From Clostridia bacterium (GTDB taxonomy: Bacteria > Bacillota_A > Clostridia > Christensenellales > Aristaeellaceae), in assembly GCA_900754775.1 (NCBI GenBank), contig CAAEDZ010000132.1:1-13525 (forward strand): a stretch of DNA of 13,525 nucleotides, in the 5' to 3' direction. Below the pieces are notes generated by a model. It saw only the letters and a list, made by a program, of their open reading frames with translations, was not told the DNA's origin and did not search any database. The position numbers and the translations under genes are program-made. How positions within the stretch are numbered: the first letter of the stretch is position 1; every line of letters starts with the position of its first letter. This document shows positions 1 to 8,421 of this stretch, piece by piece.

Positions 1-2
1 AG

Positions 3-269
3 CTGCAGAAGAACAACTACCGCGACATGATCCGTGCAAATCCAAAGTGGAAGTACGCCGGCACCTATGTGGACGACGGATTTTCCGGCACCAACACAGA
101 ACACAGGCCGGCCTTCAGCCTGATGATGAAGGACGCCATGGCCGGCAAGATCGACATGATCATCGCCAAGAGCGTGAGCCGCTTCGCCTGCAACCTGCTG
201 GACTGCATCGGTTGGGTGCGCCGCCTCAAAAAGAACGAGCCATCGATACCTCCTGATTACATACTGTAA
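3..269 (+). pseudogene. Large serine recombinase, interior 5'-side fragment (broken)
   Basis: An open frame enters from the left edge and reads LQKNNYRDMIRANPKW, then YVDDGFSGTNTEHRP and IIAKSVSRFACNLLDC. These are hallmarks of the catalytic (resolvase) domain of large serine recombinases in clostridial conjugative transposons and prophages, which cut and rejoin DNA through a serine near the N-terminus; that part lies left of the window. Family similarity runs to about base 240 (VRRLKKNEP), after which eight unrelated codons lead to a TAA. The segment SRFACN is SRFARN in the relatives I recall, so a usually conserved arginine has become cysteine through a CGC-to-TGC change, a sign of decay. 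The family continues for several hundred residues, so the gene is dead here. A matching continuation occurs on the same strand at 12702. Identity as a serine recombinase is very likely; its element type is not determinable. Confidence 0.85.
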
Positions 270-331
270 CTTGCGAACAATGTCGAAACAACGATTTTAT
301 CAGTTGAATCTTACGATTTTATTCTTATCCG

Positions 332-360
332 TTGCATTTCAGGCGTGAATGCGATATACT
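332..360 (+). promoter_or_regulatory. Sigma-A-type promoter for the integrase
   Basis: TTGCAT (332-337) and TATACT (355-360) are separated by 17 bases, giving a plausible vegetative promoter that would start transcription near 367, about 64 bases before the integrase ATG. Two copies of ACGATTTTAT lie just upstream, at 291-300 and 313-322. No other gene lies between this promoter and the integrase. Confidence 0.55.
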
Positions 361-430
361 ATGATCAGCCATTGCTATACCCATTTTACCAGCCCGGGCC
401 GCGAAAATCAAGCAAAATGGAGGAGATCAC

Positions 431-1627
431 ATGCCCAAAAAGCAAAAAAGCGGCCTTTACCGCACAAAGATCAAGATCGGCGTGGACGCCCAGGACAAGG
501 ACATCAACAAATGGGTCTCCGGCCGCACCATGGCCGAGCTGGAAGACGCCAAGCGCGAAGCGCGGGCCTACTACATCTCCGGCACCGCTCTGCGCCCCGA
601 CCGTCTGTTCGGCGTCTATGCGCCCGAGTGGTACCGCACAAAGAAGGAGCGCAAGTTGTCTGCTTCGTCCAGAGCCGGCTATCGCTCCATGCTCAACAAA
701 TACCTGCTTCCGCAGTTTGGAGACCGTAACCTGCGTGCCATCACTGCGACCGAACTGCAAAACTGGCTCAACAGCCTTGAGGGCATGTCCAGTACGCAGA
801 TCACCCTGGCGCTCACCATTCTACGCGGCGTGTTTGCGGCTGCAAAGAGCGACAGGATCATTGCCGTAGACCCGTCTGCCGGCCTTGATGCGCCCGAATG
901 CGGAACTCCCAAACGACGCCGCGCCCTCACGGATGCGGAGACTGCCGCCATATTGCGCCTGACCGCTACCCTGACGCGCACCGAAGACCGTTGGCAGGAC
1001 GGCGCGTATCTTGCCATCCTTTACTATCTCGGCCTGCGGCCCGGCGAGGCGCGCGGGCTGCGATGGGACGATTTTGACTGGAACGCGAACGTCGTCCATA
1101 TCGCACGCGACATTGACTACGCAAAGGGCGGCGACCACATCGGCGATTTGAAAACAGCGGCGGCAGAGCGCGACGTTCCCGTACCGGCTGCCCTGCGAAC
1201 GATCCTCCACCCGCACCGTGGTCTGCCAAACGTCTTTGTCCTGCGCGGCAAAAAGTCTGGCGCAACACTAAGTAAAACAAGCGCAGAGTGCATGTGGCTA
1301 CGCTGCATGGTAGATATTGGTCTGGCACACAGACGGGAACAGCCCCGCAAGTGCAACGACATCCGCGCGGACTGGCAGCCGGACATCACGCCGTATTATC
1401 TGCGCCACAACTTCATTACCCTATGCTGGGAGGCGAGCCTCGACCCGCTCATCACCATGCGCATCGTTGGTCACAAGGACTACCGAACGACCGCCAACGT
1501 CTACACCCACCTCAATAGGGAACACATAGAAAACACCCGCACGGAGATCGAATCGGTTTTTGAGGATCACGCCCAAAACAAAGTTGCACTAAAGTTGCAC
1601 AAAGCGCCGTTGATCCTTCGGAAATAA
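431..1627 (+). CDS. Tyrosine recombinase / phage-type integrase
   Basis: A 398-residue site-specific recombinase of the tyrosine family that would integrate or excise a mobile element at an attachment site. The order is typical: a short basic N-terminal arm-binding region (MPKKQKSGLYRTK), a SAM-like core-binding domain (about residues 55-155), then the catalytic domain (about 165-375). Visible catalytic positions are R203 (LGLRPGEARGL), K241 (LKTAAAERDVP), R325 (YYLRHNF), H348 (IVGHKD) and the nucleophile Y358 (NVYTHL). The first position of the usual HxxR motif is Y322 rather than His, a variant I also recall in other clostridial integrases, so the enzyme may still be active. The ATG follows GGAGGAG with five bases between. 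The last codons overlap three AAGTTGCAC repeats. It lies between a broken serine recombinase and the LacI regulator and is probably a leftover of a prophage or integrative element. Length is normal and nothing is truncated. Confidence 0.93.
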   Translation: MPKKQKSGLYRTKIKIGVDAQDKDINKWVSGRTMAELEDAKREARAYYISGTALRPDRLFGVYAPEWYRTKKERKLSASSRAGYRSMLNKYLLPQFGDRNLRAITATELQNWLNSLEGMSSTQITLALTILRGVFAAAKSDRIIAVDPSAGLDAPECGTPKRRRALTDAETAAILRLTATLTRTEDRWQDGAYLAILYYLGLRPGEARGLRWDDFDWNANVVHIARDIDYAKGGDHIGDLKTAAAERDVPVPAALRTILHPHRGLPNVFVLRGKKSGATLSKTSAECMWLRCMVDIGLAHRREQPRKCNDIRADWQPDITPYYLRHNFITLCWEASLDPLITMRIVGHKDYRTTANVYTHLNREHIENTRTEIESVFEDHAQNKVALKLHKAPLILRK

Positions 1628-1634
1628 GTTGCAC
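1581..1634 (+). repeat. Three AAGTTGCAC direct repeats (candidate integrase arm sites)
   Basis: Exact copies lie at 1581-1589, 1592-1600 and 1626-1634. The start-to-start spacings of 11 and 34 bases are about one and three helical turns, so all copies face the same side of the DNA. The first two are inside the integrase reading frame (encoding KVALKLHK) and the third crosses its stop. Short direct repeats at the 3' end of an integrase gene are the usual place for arm-type binding sites of lambda/Tn916-like integrases; that role here is inferred. Confidence 0.6.
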
Positions 1635-1944
1635 AGGCAAAAAGAAAGCCCTCAAAAACGCAATGTTTTCAAGGGTTTTCGCGTGGCTCCCTTACCAGAA
1701 ATTGATACAATCTGGCGAAATATCCAGACGGGGTAATTATAATGCAAAACTTTTTCGTTTTGCCCCGGGGGATTAGAGCGACACCCAAATTGGATGTCTC
1801 TCTATTGCAGCCTGGTTGGCTGTTATAGTATCATCACGAATAGGCCTTTTTCTGTCGGCGTACTGTTTTGGGAAATGGAAAAAATCCGTACGGTGCAGCT
1901 ATACGCTGACGCCTCACAGAAAGGATAAAGGGCTGCATCACAGG
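1628..1944. other. Non-coding stretch between integrase and regulator
   Basis: No credible gene is seen. It holds the integrase-end hairpin. Beyond that lies GTGGCTCCCTTACCAGAA near 1683-1700, which recalls the complement of a tRNA 3' end but does not continue as a tRNA. There is a perfect seven-base hairpin GCAAAAC/GTTTTGC (1744-1750 with 1757-1763), followed by CCCCGGGGG. A further imperfect hairpin around GACACCCAAATTGGATGTC follows near 1780-1798. From about 1800 to 1944 nothing recognisable is seen. Two converging genes end around this space. Confidence 0.6.
1649..1679 (+). terminator. Hairpin after integrase, possible terminator
   Basis: CCCTCAAAAAC (1649-1659) pairs with GTTTTCAAGGG (1665-1675) except for two central mismatches, with a five-base loop, followed by TTTTC. 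It starts 22 bases after the integrase stop. The T-run is short, so it could be a weak intrinsic terminator or part of the attachment region. Confidence 0.45.
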
Positions 1945-1970
1945 CTGAGTGTGCTCCATGACACACTCAG
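1945..1970 (-). terminator. Hairpin at the end of the LacI-family gene
   Basis: CTGAGTGTG (1945-1953) and CACACTCAG (1962-1970) form a perfect nine-base stem with an eight-base loop, and overlap the stop codon of the regulator on the minus strand. Beyond the stem the minus strand reads CCTGTGATGC with no T-run, so it is at best a weak terminator or an mRNA 3'-end stabiliser. Confidence 0.45.
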
Positions 1971-3013
1971 CCCCGCAGTATGGCAGCCTGCTCAGCAGCG
2001 CGTAGTTCCTTCACGCTCTCGCGCTGTACCAGTTGCACATCCAGGGCGATCTTGTACACCGCGCTGTCGCGGCGCTCGATCATCTCGATCAGGCGGTTGA
2101 CGGCTGCCGTGCCCAGTTGACGCTTATGCACGGCCAGCGTGGACAGCTGCGGGCTGGTCACGCAGCAGATGGGCAGATCGTCCATGCCGATGATGGAGAC
2201 ATCGTCCGGCAGGGCAAAGCCGCGCTGTTTGAGGGCGCGGCTGGCGCCCACAGCGATGATGTCGTTGGAGGCGAACATCGCCGTGGGCAGCGGTTGCGCG
2301 CGCATCTCCAGCAACGCGAGCATATCGCGCGCCGCGCCCTCCATCGTCGGCTCCACGCAAAACACATCTTCCCCCCGCAGCGCAAAGCCATGCTTTGCAA
2401 GGCCAGCAACGTAGCCATCGCGGCGGTCGGTCATATTGTTGAAGGGAAACGACGATGTGATGAGGCCGAAACTGCGGTGGCCGTTCTCGACAAAATGTTC
2501 AGCGGCAAGATAGCCGGCCTCGCGGTTGTTGATGATCACGGCGTTGTGGTCGTCCCACAAAAACAGGCTGTCGAGTACCAGCAACGGCATTTTGCAGTTC
2601 TTGAACAGTTGCAAGTTCTCATCGTTCATTTCCGTAGCCAGCAGAAGAATTCCCCGACTGCCGTTTTTGAGTACGTCGGCTATTTGCGTGCGCAGGTTGG
2701 GGTCGCCCGCGTCCATGTAGCTGATCAACAATTCGTATTGATGGGCGCGACAGGCGCTTTCGATACTGCTGATCAATTCCGAGAAAAAGGGGGTGTCCAT
2801 GATGACCTTTCCGTGGCGTTTGAAAATAATGAAACGCAGCGTGCGGTTCTCCGGGGACATCCCCGCGGGAACAGCATAACCGCGCCTTTGGGCGATGGCA
2901 AGAACGAGTTCGCGCGTTTTTTCACTGATCTTGTTCTTACCATTGAAGACATTGGAAACGGTAGCCGGCGAAACGCCTGCCTCCCGCGCAATGTCTCGAA
3001 TCGTAACTTTCAT
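1967..3013 (-). CDS. LacI-family transcriptional regulator
   Basis: A 348-residue repressor of the LacI/GalR family that probably controls the divergent sugar operon and itself. Residues 1-46 form the DNA-binding helix-turn-helix (VTIRDIAREAGVSPATVSNV) and the hinge region follows. From about residue 60 there is a periplasmic-binding-protein-like sensor domain, ending with the typical ASNDIIAVGASRALKQRG and DVSIIGMDDLP segments. An in-frame start lies 31 codons upstream, but the ATG at 3013 is chosen because it follows GGGAGG with six bases between and begins exactly at the family N-terminus. Its promoter and three GTTTAC motifs lie within 70 bases upstream, indicating autoregulation. The effector is unknown; by context it is the imported sugar or a pathway intermediate. 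Confidence 0.93.
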   Translation of the reverse strand: MKVTIRDIAREAGVSPATVSNVFNGKNKISEKTRELVLAIAQRRGYAVPAGMSPENRTLRFIIFKRHGKVIMDTPFFSELISSIESACRAHQYELLISYMDAGDPNLRTQIADVLKNGSRGILLLATEMNDENLQLFKNCKMPLLVLDSLFLWDDHNAVIINNREAGYLAAEHFVENGHRSFGLITSSFPFNNMTDRRDGYVAGLAKHGFALRGEDVFCVEPTMEGAARDMLALLEMRAQPLPTAMFASNDIIAVGASRALKQRGFALPDDVSIIGMDDLPICCVTSPQLSTLAVHKRQLGTAAVNRLIEMIERRDSAVYKIALDVQLVQRESVKELRAAEQAAILRG

Positions 3014-3028
3014 GGGTGGCCTCCCGGA

Positions 3029-3049
3029 TTTGTTTACTCCTTTGTTTAC
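3029..3049. promoter_or_regulatory. Tandem TTTGTTTAC operator-like repeats in the regulator leader
   Basis: TTTGTTTAC occurs at 3029-3037 and again at 3041-3049, a 12-base period, directly downstream of the regulator -10 box (3051-3056) and upstream of its ribosome site. A repressor bound here would sit on the transcription start region of its own gene. The same nine bases recur in the operon promoter at 3193-3201. Confidence 0.5.
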
Positions 3050-3050
3050 C

Positions 3051-3079
3051 ATTATAGCACAGCCAAAAACGTTTGTAAA
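3051..3079 (-). promoter_or_regulatory. Promoter of the LacI-family gene with overlapping operator motif
   Basis: On the minus strand TTTACA (3079-3074) and a perfect TATAAT (3056-3051) are spaced by 17 bases. The -35 box lies inside GTTTGTAAAC (3071-3080), an inverted GTTT/AAAC element that carries the same GTTTAC core on the minus strand. The position fits repression by blocking polymerase. Confidence 0.65.
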
Positions 3080-3153
3080 CCAGAAATTATCCCCGAAATA
3101 TACCACAACAAGTGAAATTTGATCAAATTCCTAGGCTCTTTGTACACTAATAA

Positions 3154-4215
<1,062 letters not shown>

Positions 4216-4232
4216 GCGCGGCTTGACCGACG

Positions 4233-4262
4233 GCAAAGAGAGGGCTGCGTCCCTCTCTTTGC
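4233..4262 (+). terminator. Intercistronic 12-bp hairpin (attenuator or mRNA stabiliser)
   Basis: GCAAAGAGAGGG (4233-4244) and CCCTCTCTTTGC (4251-4262) form a perfect twelve-base stem with a six-base loop, 17 bases after the binding-protein stop. No T-run follows, so full termination is unlikely. In transport operons such a hairpin after the binding-protein gene commonly blocks 3' exonucleases or partly terminates, raising binding-protein level over membrane components. Confidence 0.65.
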
Positions 4263-4323
4263 ACTATATGACAGTATCGCAATCAGGGGTCTCCGATCCG
4301 CCAAGACGAAGGGATGGAACGAT

Positions 4324-5022
4324 ATGAGCAAGTTGAAAGACCATTTGCCCGCACTTGTGGCCGCTGTGGTGATCGTGGTGCTGATCGCCTGCACCTGCCG
4401 CGTCACCTATATCCCCGATCCCGTGCAGGAGACGACCATCGACGAGACGGGCGCCGTCGTCGTCGTGGAAGAGCTCTCCGTCGCCGAGCAGTATTGTCAG
4501 GACAACTGGGACAGCCTGATGATGCCCACCATTCAGGAGCGCGCTCAGGACATCGCGACGATGCTGCCCATGATCCGCGAGGATCTCGCCGCGGCGGGCG
4601 AACAGTACGCCAGCCGCGAAAATGAGACCAGCGCTTACAGCTTCTGCCTGAGCGGCACCGTGCAGGTGCTCGAGATCGAGGAGCCCGACCGCGCCACCCG
4701 CACGCGGCTGGTCATTGACGTTCAGCCCTACGATGGCGAGCCGGACGCCAAGATCCAGGTATCCTCCGTCATCCGCACCAACGCCCTGCGCGATGCCGTC
4801 GGCTTTTTGAAGCTGGACGACTTCGCCAACCAGGTGGAGTTCGCCGATCTGACCACCGCGTTCAACGCCCACGTGCAGGAAACGGTGATCGCTGGTTTGG
4901 ACATCGCCTCGCTGGAGGGGCAGGAGGTGGACTTCCTCGGCTGCGTGGCCATCAACGAATACACCGAGCCGGACGACTTCTTGATCGTACCGGTCGAACT
5001 CGGGCCAAAGGCGGGTGAATAG
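4324..5022 (+). CDS. DUF2291-family lipoprotein
   Basis: A 232-residue protein whose N-terminus (KLKDHLPALVAAVVIVVLIAC) is a hydrophobic export segment ending in a lipobox-like LIAC, so Cys23 would be lipidated and the rest exposed outside the membrane. Downstream residues include VTYIPDPVQ and a C-terminal VDFLGCVAINEYTEPDDFLIVPVEL. I place it in DUF2291 (predicted lipoproteins encoded beside ribose-type ABC transporters) from this layout and its position between the binding protein and the ATPase. The molecular role is unknown; it may assist or tether the transporter. The ribosome site (AAGGGATGG region, 4309-4317) is weaker than its neighbours, consistent with lower expression after the hairpin upstream. 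The next gene begins immediately at its stop. Confidence 0.78.
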   Translation: MSKLKDHLPALVAAVVIVVLIACTCRVTYIPDPVQETTIDETGAVVVVEELSVAEQYCQDNWDSLMMPTIQERAQDIATMLPMIREDLAAAGEQYASRENETSAYSFCLSGTVQVLEIEEPDRATRTRLVIDVQPYDGEPDAKIQVSSVIRTNALRDAVGFLKLDDFANQVEFADLTTAFNAHVQETVIAGLDIASLEGQEVDFLGCVAINEYTEPDDFLIVPVELGPKAGE

Positions 5023-5023
5023 C

Positions 5024-6556
5024 ATGGCCCCGATTCTGGAAGCACGAGGTGTGACCAAGGTCTATCCCGGCACGGTCGCGCTCAAGGAAGTGGACTTTGA
5101 CGTATTCCCCGGCGAAGTACACGCGCTGATCGGCGAAAACGGCGCGGGCAAGTCCACGCTGATGAAGATACTCGCCGGCATCGAGCAGCCCAGCGCCGGC
5201 AAGCTCTATCTGGACGGAAAGGAAGTACGCTTTCACAGCACGCGCGACGCGGCGGCGGAGGGCATCGGCATCATCCATCAGGAGCTGAATATGTTCCGCG
5301 AGATGCGCGTGGCCGACAACATGTTCGCCGGCAACGAGATCGCCCGCTTTGGCGTCATTGACCGCGCCGCGCAGCGCAAGCGCGTGCGCGAAGTACTCTC
5401 GCGCCTACAGCTGGACGTCGATCCGGACGAAAAAATGATGAACCTACGCGTCGGCCAACAGCAGATCATCGAGATCGGCAAGACGATGCTCAAGCAGAAA
5501 TTGCGCGTGCTCATCATGGACGAGCCGACCTCCTCACTCTCCAACGCCGAGGTCGAGGTGCTCTTCAAGCTGATCGAGGATCTGCGCTCGCAGGGCGTGG
5601 CCATCATCTACATCTCCCACCGCCTGGAGGAGATCATGCGCGTCTGCGACCGAGTGACCATTCTGCGCGACGGCCGCAGGATAGACTCGGCCTTCGTCAA
5701 GGACATTGAGGTCGAATGGATCATTGAGCGCATGGTCGGCCACGCGCAGCTCGCCATCGAAAAAAAGCCCTATCCGGGCGCGCCGGAGCCGGTGCTGGAA
5801 GTCATCGACTACAAGCTGCCCCGGCTGGGCGGCGGCTACACGGTGGATCACGTTTCCTTCACGCTGCACCGCGGCGAGGTGTTGGGCATCTACGGCCTGA
5901 TGGGCGCCGGGCGCACGGAGCTGGTGGAATCGCTGATGGGCCTGCACCCCGAATCCTCCGGCGAAATGGTGCTCGACGGCGCGAAGATCACCCATCCGGT
6001 GGTCTCCGAACAGATCGCCCGCGGCATGGTTCTGGTGCCGGAAGACCGGCAGAAGGACGGCCTGGTGCAGTGCATGTCCATCTTCAACAACATGCGCCTG
6101 ACGAGCTTAAAGCGCCTCTCGACGCACGGCTTGATGCGGGAAAAGGACTCCCGCCGCGAGGTCGCCGAGACTGTGCGGGATCTGCAGGTGAAGGTGGCCG
6201 ACGTCAACCATCTGGTCACGGCGCTCTCGGGCGGCAACCAGCAGAAAGTGGTCATCGGCAAGTGCGTGATGGCGCACGCCAAGGTCTTTATCATGGATGA
6301 GCCTTCGCGCGGCATCGACGTGGGCGCCAAGACGGACATTTTCAACCTCATGCGCGGTTTCGCCGCGCAGGGCATGGGCGTGCTCTTCATCGGCAGCGAG
6401 CTCAAGGAGATCATGTCCGTGTGCGATCGCGTGCTGGTCATGTCCAACGGCAAAGTCACGGCTGACTTGAGCGGCGCGGAGATCAGGGAAGACGCCCTGG
6501 TTCGGGCTTCGGCCGCCAATCTGCACACTGGCAGGAAAGACAAGGGAGGAGACTGA
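5024..6556 (+). CDS. Sugar ABC transporter ATP-binding protein (RbsA/MglA type, two NBDs)
   Basis: A 510-residue fused ATPase that powers import through the RbsC-type permease. The first nucleotide domain has Walker A GENGAGKST (37-45), Q-loop HQEL (85-88), signature LRVGQQQ (141-147), Walker B LIMDEPTS (163-170) and H-loop SHR. The second domain has the degenerate Walker A GLMGAGRTE (Lys replaced by Arg298), intact LSGGNQQK (401-408), Walker B VFIMDEPSRGID, and GSELKE where the H-loop histidine would be. This asymmetry is normal for the RbsA/AraG/MglA family, so only the first site is expected to hydrolyse ATP well. The first signature is LRVG rather than the commoner LSVG. The ATG at 5024 is used; a GTG three codons earlier (5015) would overlap the preceding stop and is an alternative. 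Length is standard for the family. Confidence 0.95.
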   Translation: MAPILEARGVTKVYPGTVALKEVDFDVFPGEVHALIGENGAGKSTLMKILAGIEQPSAGKLYLDGKEVRFHSTRDAAAEGIGIIHQELNMFREMRVADNMFAGNEIARFGVIDRAAQRKRVREVLSRLQLDVDPDEKMMNLRVGQQQIIEIGKTMLKQKLRVLIMDEPTSSLSNAEVEVLFKLIEDLRSQGVAIIYISHRLEEIMRVCDRVTILRDGRRIDSAFVKDIEVEWIIERMVGHAQLAIEKKPYPGAPEPVLEVIDYKLPRLGGGYTVDHVSFTLHRGEVLGIYGLMGAGRTELVESLMGLHPESSGEMVLDGAKITHPVVSEQIARGMVLVPEDRQKDGLVQCMSIFNNMRLTSLKRLSTHGLMREKDSRREVAETVRDLQVKVADVNHLVTALSGGNQQKVVIGKCVMAHAKVFIMDEPSRGIDVGAKTDIFNLMRGFAAQGMGVLFIGSELKEIMSVCDRVLVMSNGKVTADLSGAEIREDALVRASAANLHTGRKDKGGD

Positions 6557-6558
6557 CA

Positions 6559-7611
6559 ATGGCCGGCAAGACTGTCAAAAACAATTCTCTGGGCATGATC
6601 CTGCTCAAGGGACGCACATTCATTGCCCTCATCATACTGGTGATCTTTTTCTCGTTCTGCGCCCCGAACTTCACCACGGCAAACTCCATCGTGCTGATGT
6701 TGCGGCACACTTCGCTGTACGGCCTGCTGGCGCTGGGCATGACGCTGGTCATCATCACCGGCGGCATCGACCTGAGCGTCGGCTCCGTGGTCGGTCTGGT
6801 GGGCATGCTCATGGGCGGTATGCTCAATGAGGGCCTGCGCCTGCCTTTCATGAGCGGCACCATCTATCCCAATGTGCCGCTGATCCTGCTGATCGTGGCA
6901 GTGGTCGCCATCCTCATCGGCCTGGTCTCGGGCCTGCTCATCGCCTATCTCAACGTGCCGGCTTTCATCGCCACTCTGGGCACCATGTATGTCTGCCGAG
7001 GCTTTGCCATGCTGCGCAACGGCGGCGCCACCTTCCCCAACCTTCTGGGCAGCGAGGAACTGGGCAATCTCGGTTTCCCCACCATCGGCTCCGGCTCGAT
7101 CACGGTGTTTGGGCTGGACATTCCCTACGCCATTCTCATTTTCGTGGTGCTGGCGCTTTTGTCGCTGTTCATCCTCAAGTTCACCTCTCTGGGCAATCAG
7201 ATCTACGCGGTGGGCGGCAACGAGCGCGCCGCCACGCTTTCCGGCATTAAGACCAAACGCATCAAGCTGTTCGTCTACATGTTCTCAGCGCTGTTGGCGG
7301 CTATCTGCTCGATGATCAACACTTCGCAGCTGCGCGCGGCGCACCCGGCTGCCGGCGAGAGCTGGGAGATGAACGCCATCGCCTCCGTCGTGCTGGGCGG
7401 CACGTCCATGTCCGGCGGCATCGGCACCATCGGCGGCACCATCGTCGGCGCGCTGGTCATCAACGTACTCAACGACGGCATGACGATGATGGGCGTCTCC
7501 TCGTTCTGGCAGCAGGTCATCCGCGGTGTGGTCATTGTGGTGGCAGTCGTGATCGACCAGCTGCAGGCCAGCCTGCAGAAGAAGATCGCCTTGCAGCTTC
7601 GCAATCAGTAA
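6559..7611 (+). CDS. Sugar ABC transporter permease (RbsC/AraH type)
   Basis: A 350-residue integral membrane protein forming the import channel, probably as a homodimer. Repeated hydrophobic segments span nearly the whole protein, starting with FIALIILVIFFSFCAP (21-36). The family motif MTLVIITGGIDLSVGSVVGL lies at 61-80, and the C-terminal loop VVLGGTSMSGGIGTIGGT is the usual BPD_transp_2 signature. The ATG follows GGAGGAG at 6544-6550, and only two bases separate it from the ATPase stop. Length and layout are ordinary for ribose/arabinose-type permeases. It is the last transport gene; catabolic genes follow after 12 bases. Confidence 0.95.
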   Translation: MAGKTVKNNSLGMILLKGRTFIALIILVIFFSFCAPNFTTANSIVLMLRHTSLYGLLALGMTLVIITGGIDLSVGSVVGLVGMLMGGMLNEGLRLPFMSGTIYPNVPLILLIVAVVAILIGLVSGLLIAYLNVPAFIATLGTMYVCRGFAMLRNGGATFPNLLGSEELGNLGFPTIGSGSITVFGLDIPYAILIFVVLALLSLFILKFTSLGNQIYAVGGNERAATLSGIKTKRIKLFVYMFSALLAAICSMINTSQLRAAHPAAGESWEMNAIASVVLGGTSMSGGIGTIGGTIVGALVINVLNDGMTMMGVSSFWQQVIRGVVIVVAVVIDQLQASLQKKIALQLRNQ

Positions 7612-7623
7612 GGGGGAAGAACG

Positions 7624-8421
7624 ATGAACGCGATCGAACTTCAACGCATTGCCAATGAGCGCCGCGCCGACGCGGTGACGATGATCACCCGCGCCCGCAC
7701 GGGGCACACCGGAGGGGCGATGAGCTGCCTGGACGTGCTCACCTGCCTGTTTTACGACGTCAAACGGCCGCAGGACCACTTCCTGCTCAGCAAAGGGCAT
7801 TCCGTCGAGGGCTACTGGGCCATCCTCGCCGACCTTGGTTACTTCCCCAAGGAGGACCTGCGCACGTTCTCACAGGCGGGCAGTCCCCTGATCGGCCACC
7901 CGAACAACAAGGTTCCGGGTGTGGAAGTCTGCACCGGCGCGCTGGGACACGGTCTGCCCGTGGGTGTGGGCATGGCGCTGGCAGCCAAACGCACCGGCAC
8001 GGACGCCAACGTCTACGTCATCATGGGCGACGGCGAACAGGCTGAGGGCAGCATCTGGGAAGCGGCCATGGCTGGCGCGAATTACCATCTGGACAATCTC
8101 TTTGCGGTCGTGGATCGCAACGGGTTGCAGATCAGCGGCCCCACCGAAAAGGTTATGGCGCTGGATGACCTTGCCGCCAAGTGGCGTGCCTTTGGCTGGG
8201 ACGTGGTCGAGGCGGATGGCAACGACATGCAGGCGCTGCTCGACTATTACCACGGCAGTCACCCCGAGGGCAAGCCGCACCTTCTGCTGGCGCACACGAT
8301 CAAGGGCAAGGGCCTGCCCTTTGCGGAAAACCGCGCCGAGTGGCATCACCATGTGCCCAATGAAGAACAGCTCCAGCAGGCCTATGAGGCGCTGGGCGTG
8401 AAGGGGGTCGAATGGGCATGA
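7624..8421 (+). CDS. Split transketolase, N-terminal (TPP-binding) subunit
   Basis: A 265-residue protein matching the first third of transketolase, which binds thiamine diphosphate and Mg. The TPP motif begins at GDGEQAEGSIWEAAMAG (135-151) and ends near VVDRNGLQ (163-170, N166). Conserved histidines are visible in RTGHTGG (H28), SKGHSVEG (H59), IGHPN (H92) and ALGHGLP (H109). It needs the next gene for a complete active site, as expected for two-gene transketolases. Its stop overlaps the start of the C subunit, implying coupled translation and equal subunit amounts. Placement after a sugar transporter and before a sugar kinase indicates a dedicated enzyme acting on the pathway's ketose phosphate rather than housekeeping transketolase. 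Candidate reaction: apulose 4-phosphate plus glyceraldehyde 3-phosphate to xylulose 5-phosphate plus dihydroxyacetone phosphate (inferred). Confidence 0.92.
   Translation: MNAIELQRIANERRADAVTMITRARTGHTGGAMSCLDVLTCLFYDVKRPQDHFLLSKGHSVEGYWAILADLGYFPKEDLRTFSQAGSPLIGHPNNKVPGVEVCTGALGHGLPVGVGMALAAKRTGTDANVYVIMGDGEQAEGSIWEAAMAGANYHLDNLFAVVDRNGLQISGPTEKVMALDDLAAKWRAFGWDVVEADGNDMQALLDYYHGSHPEGKPHLLLAHTIKGKGLPFAENRAEWHHHVPNEEQLQQAYEALGVKGVEWA

Noticed and set aside
1684..1736. A tRNA gene on the minus strand
   Set aside because: Only a short acceptor/T-arm-like segment can be matched. The T loop would be 11 bases and no anticodon or D arm follows.
1816..2100. A 94-codon open frame between the integrase and regulator
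   Set aside because: No ribosome site, and its second half is antisense to the LacI-family gene; Arg/Ser/Pro-rich composition.
3014..3106. Upstream in-frame start of the LacI-family gene, adding 31 residues
   Set aside because: The added residues precede the conserved N-terminus, lie over the promoter and operators, and have no ribosome site, unlike the ATG at 3013.
2033..3115. A 360-codon plus-strand open frame opposite the LacI-family gene
   Set aside because: The minus strand encodes a complete LacI repressor with proper start and promoter; this frame has no domain signs.
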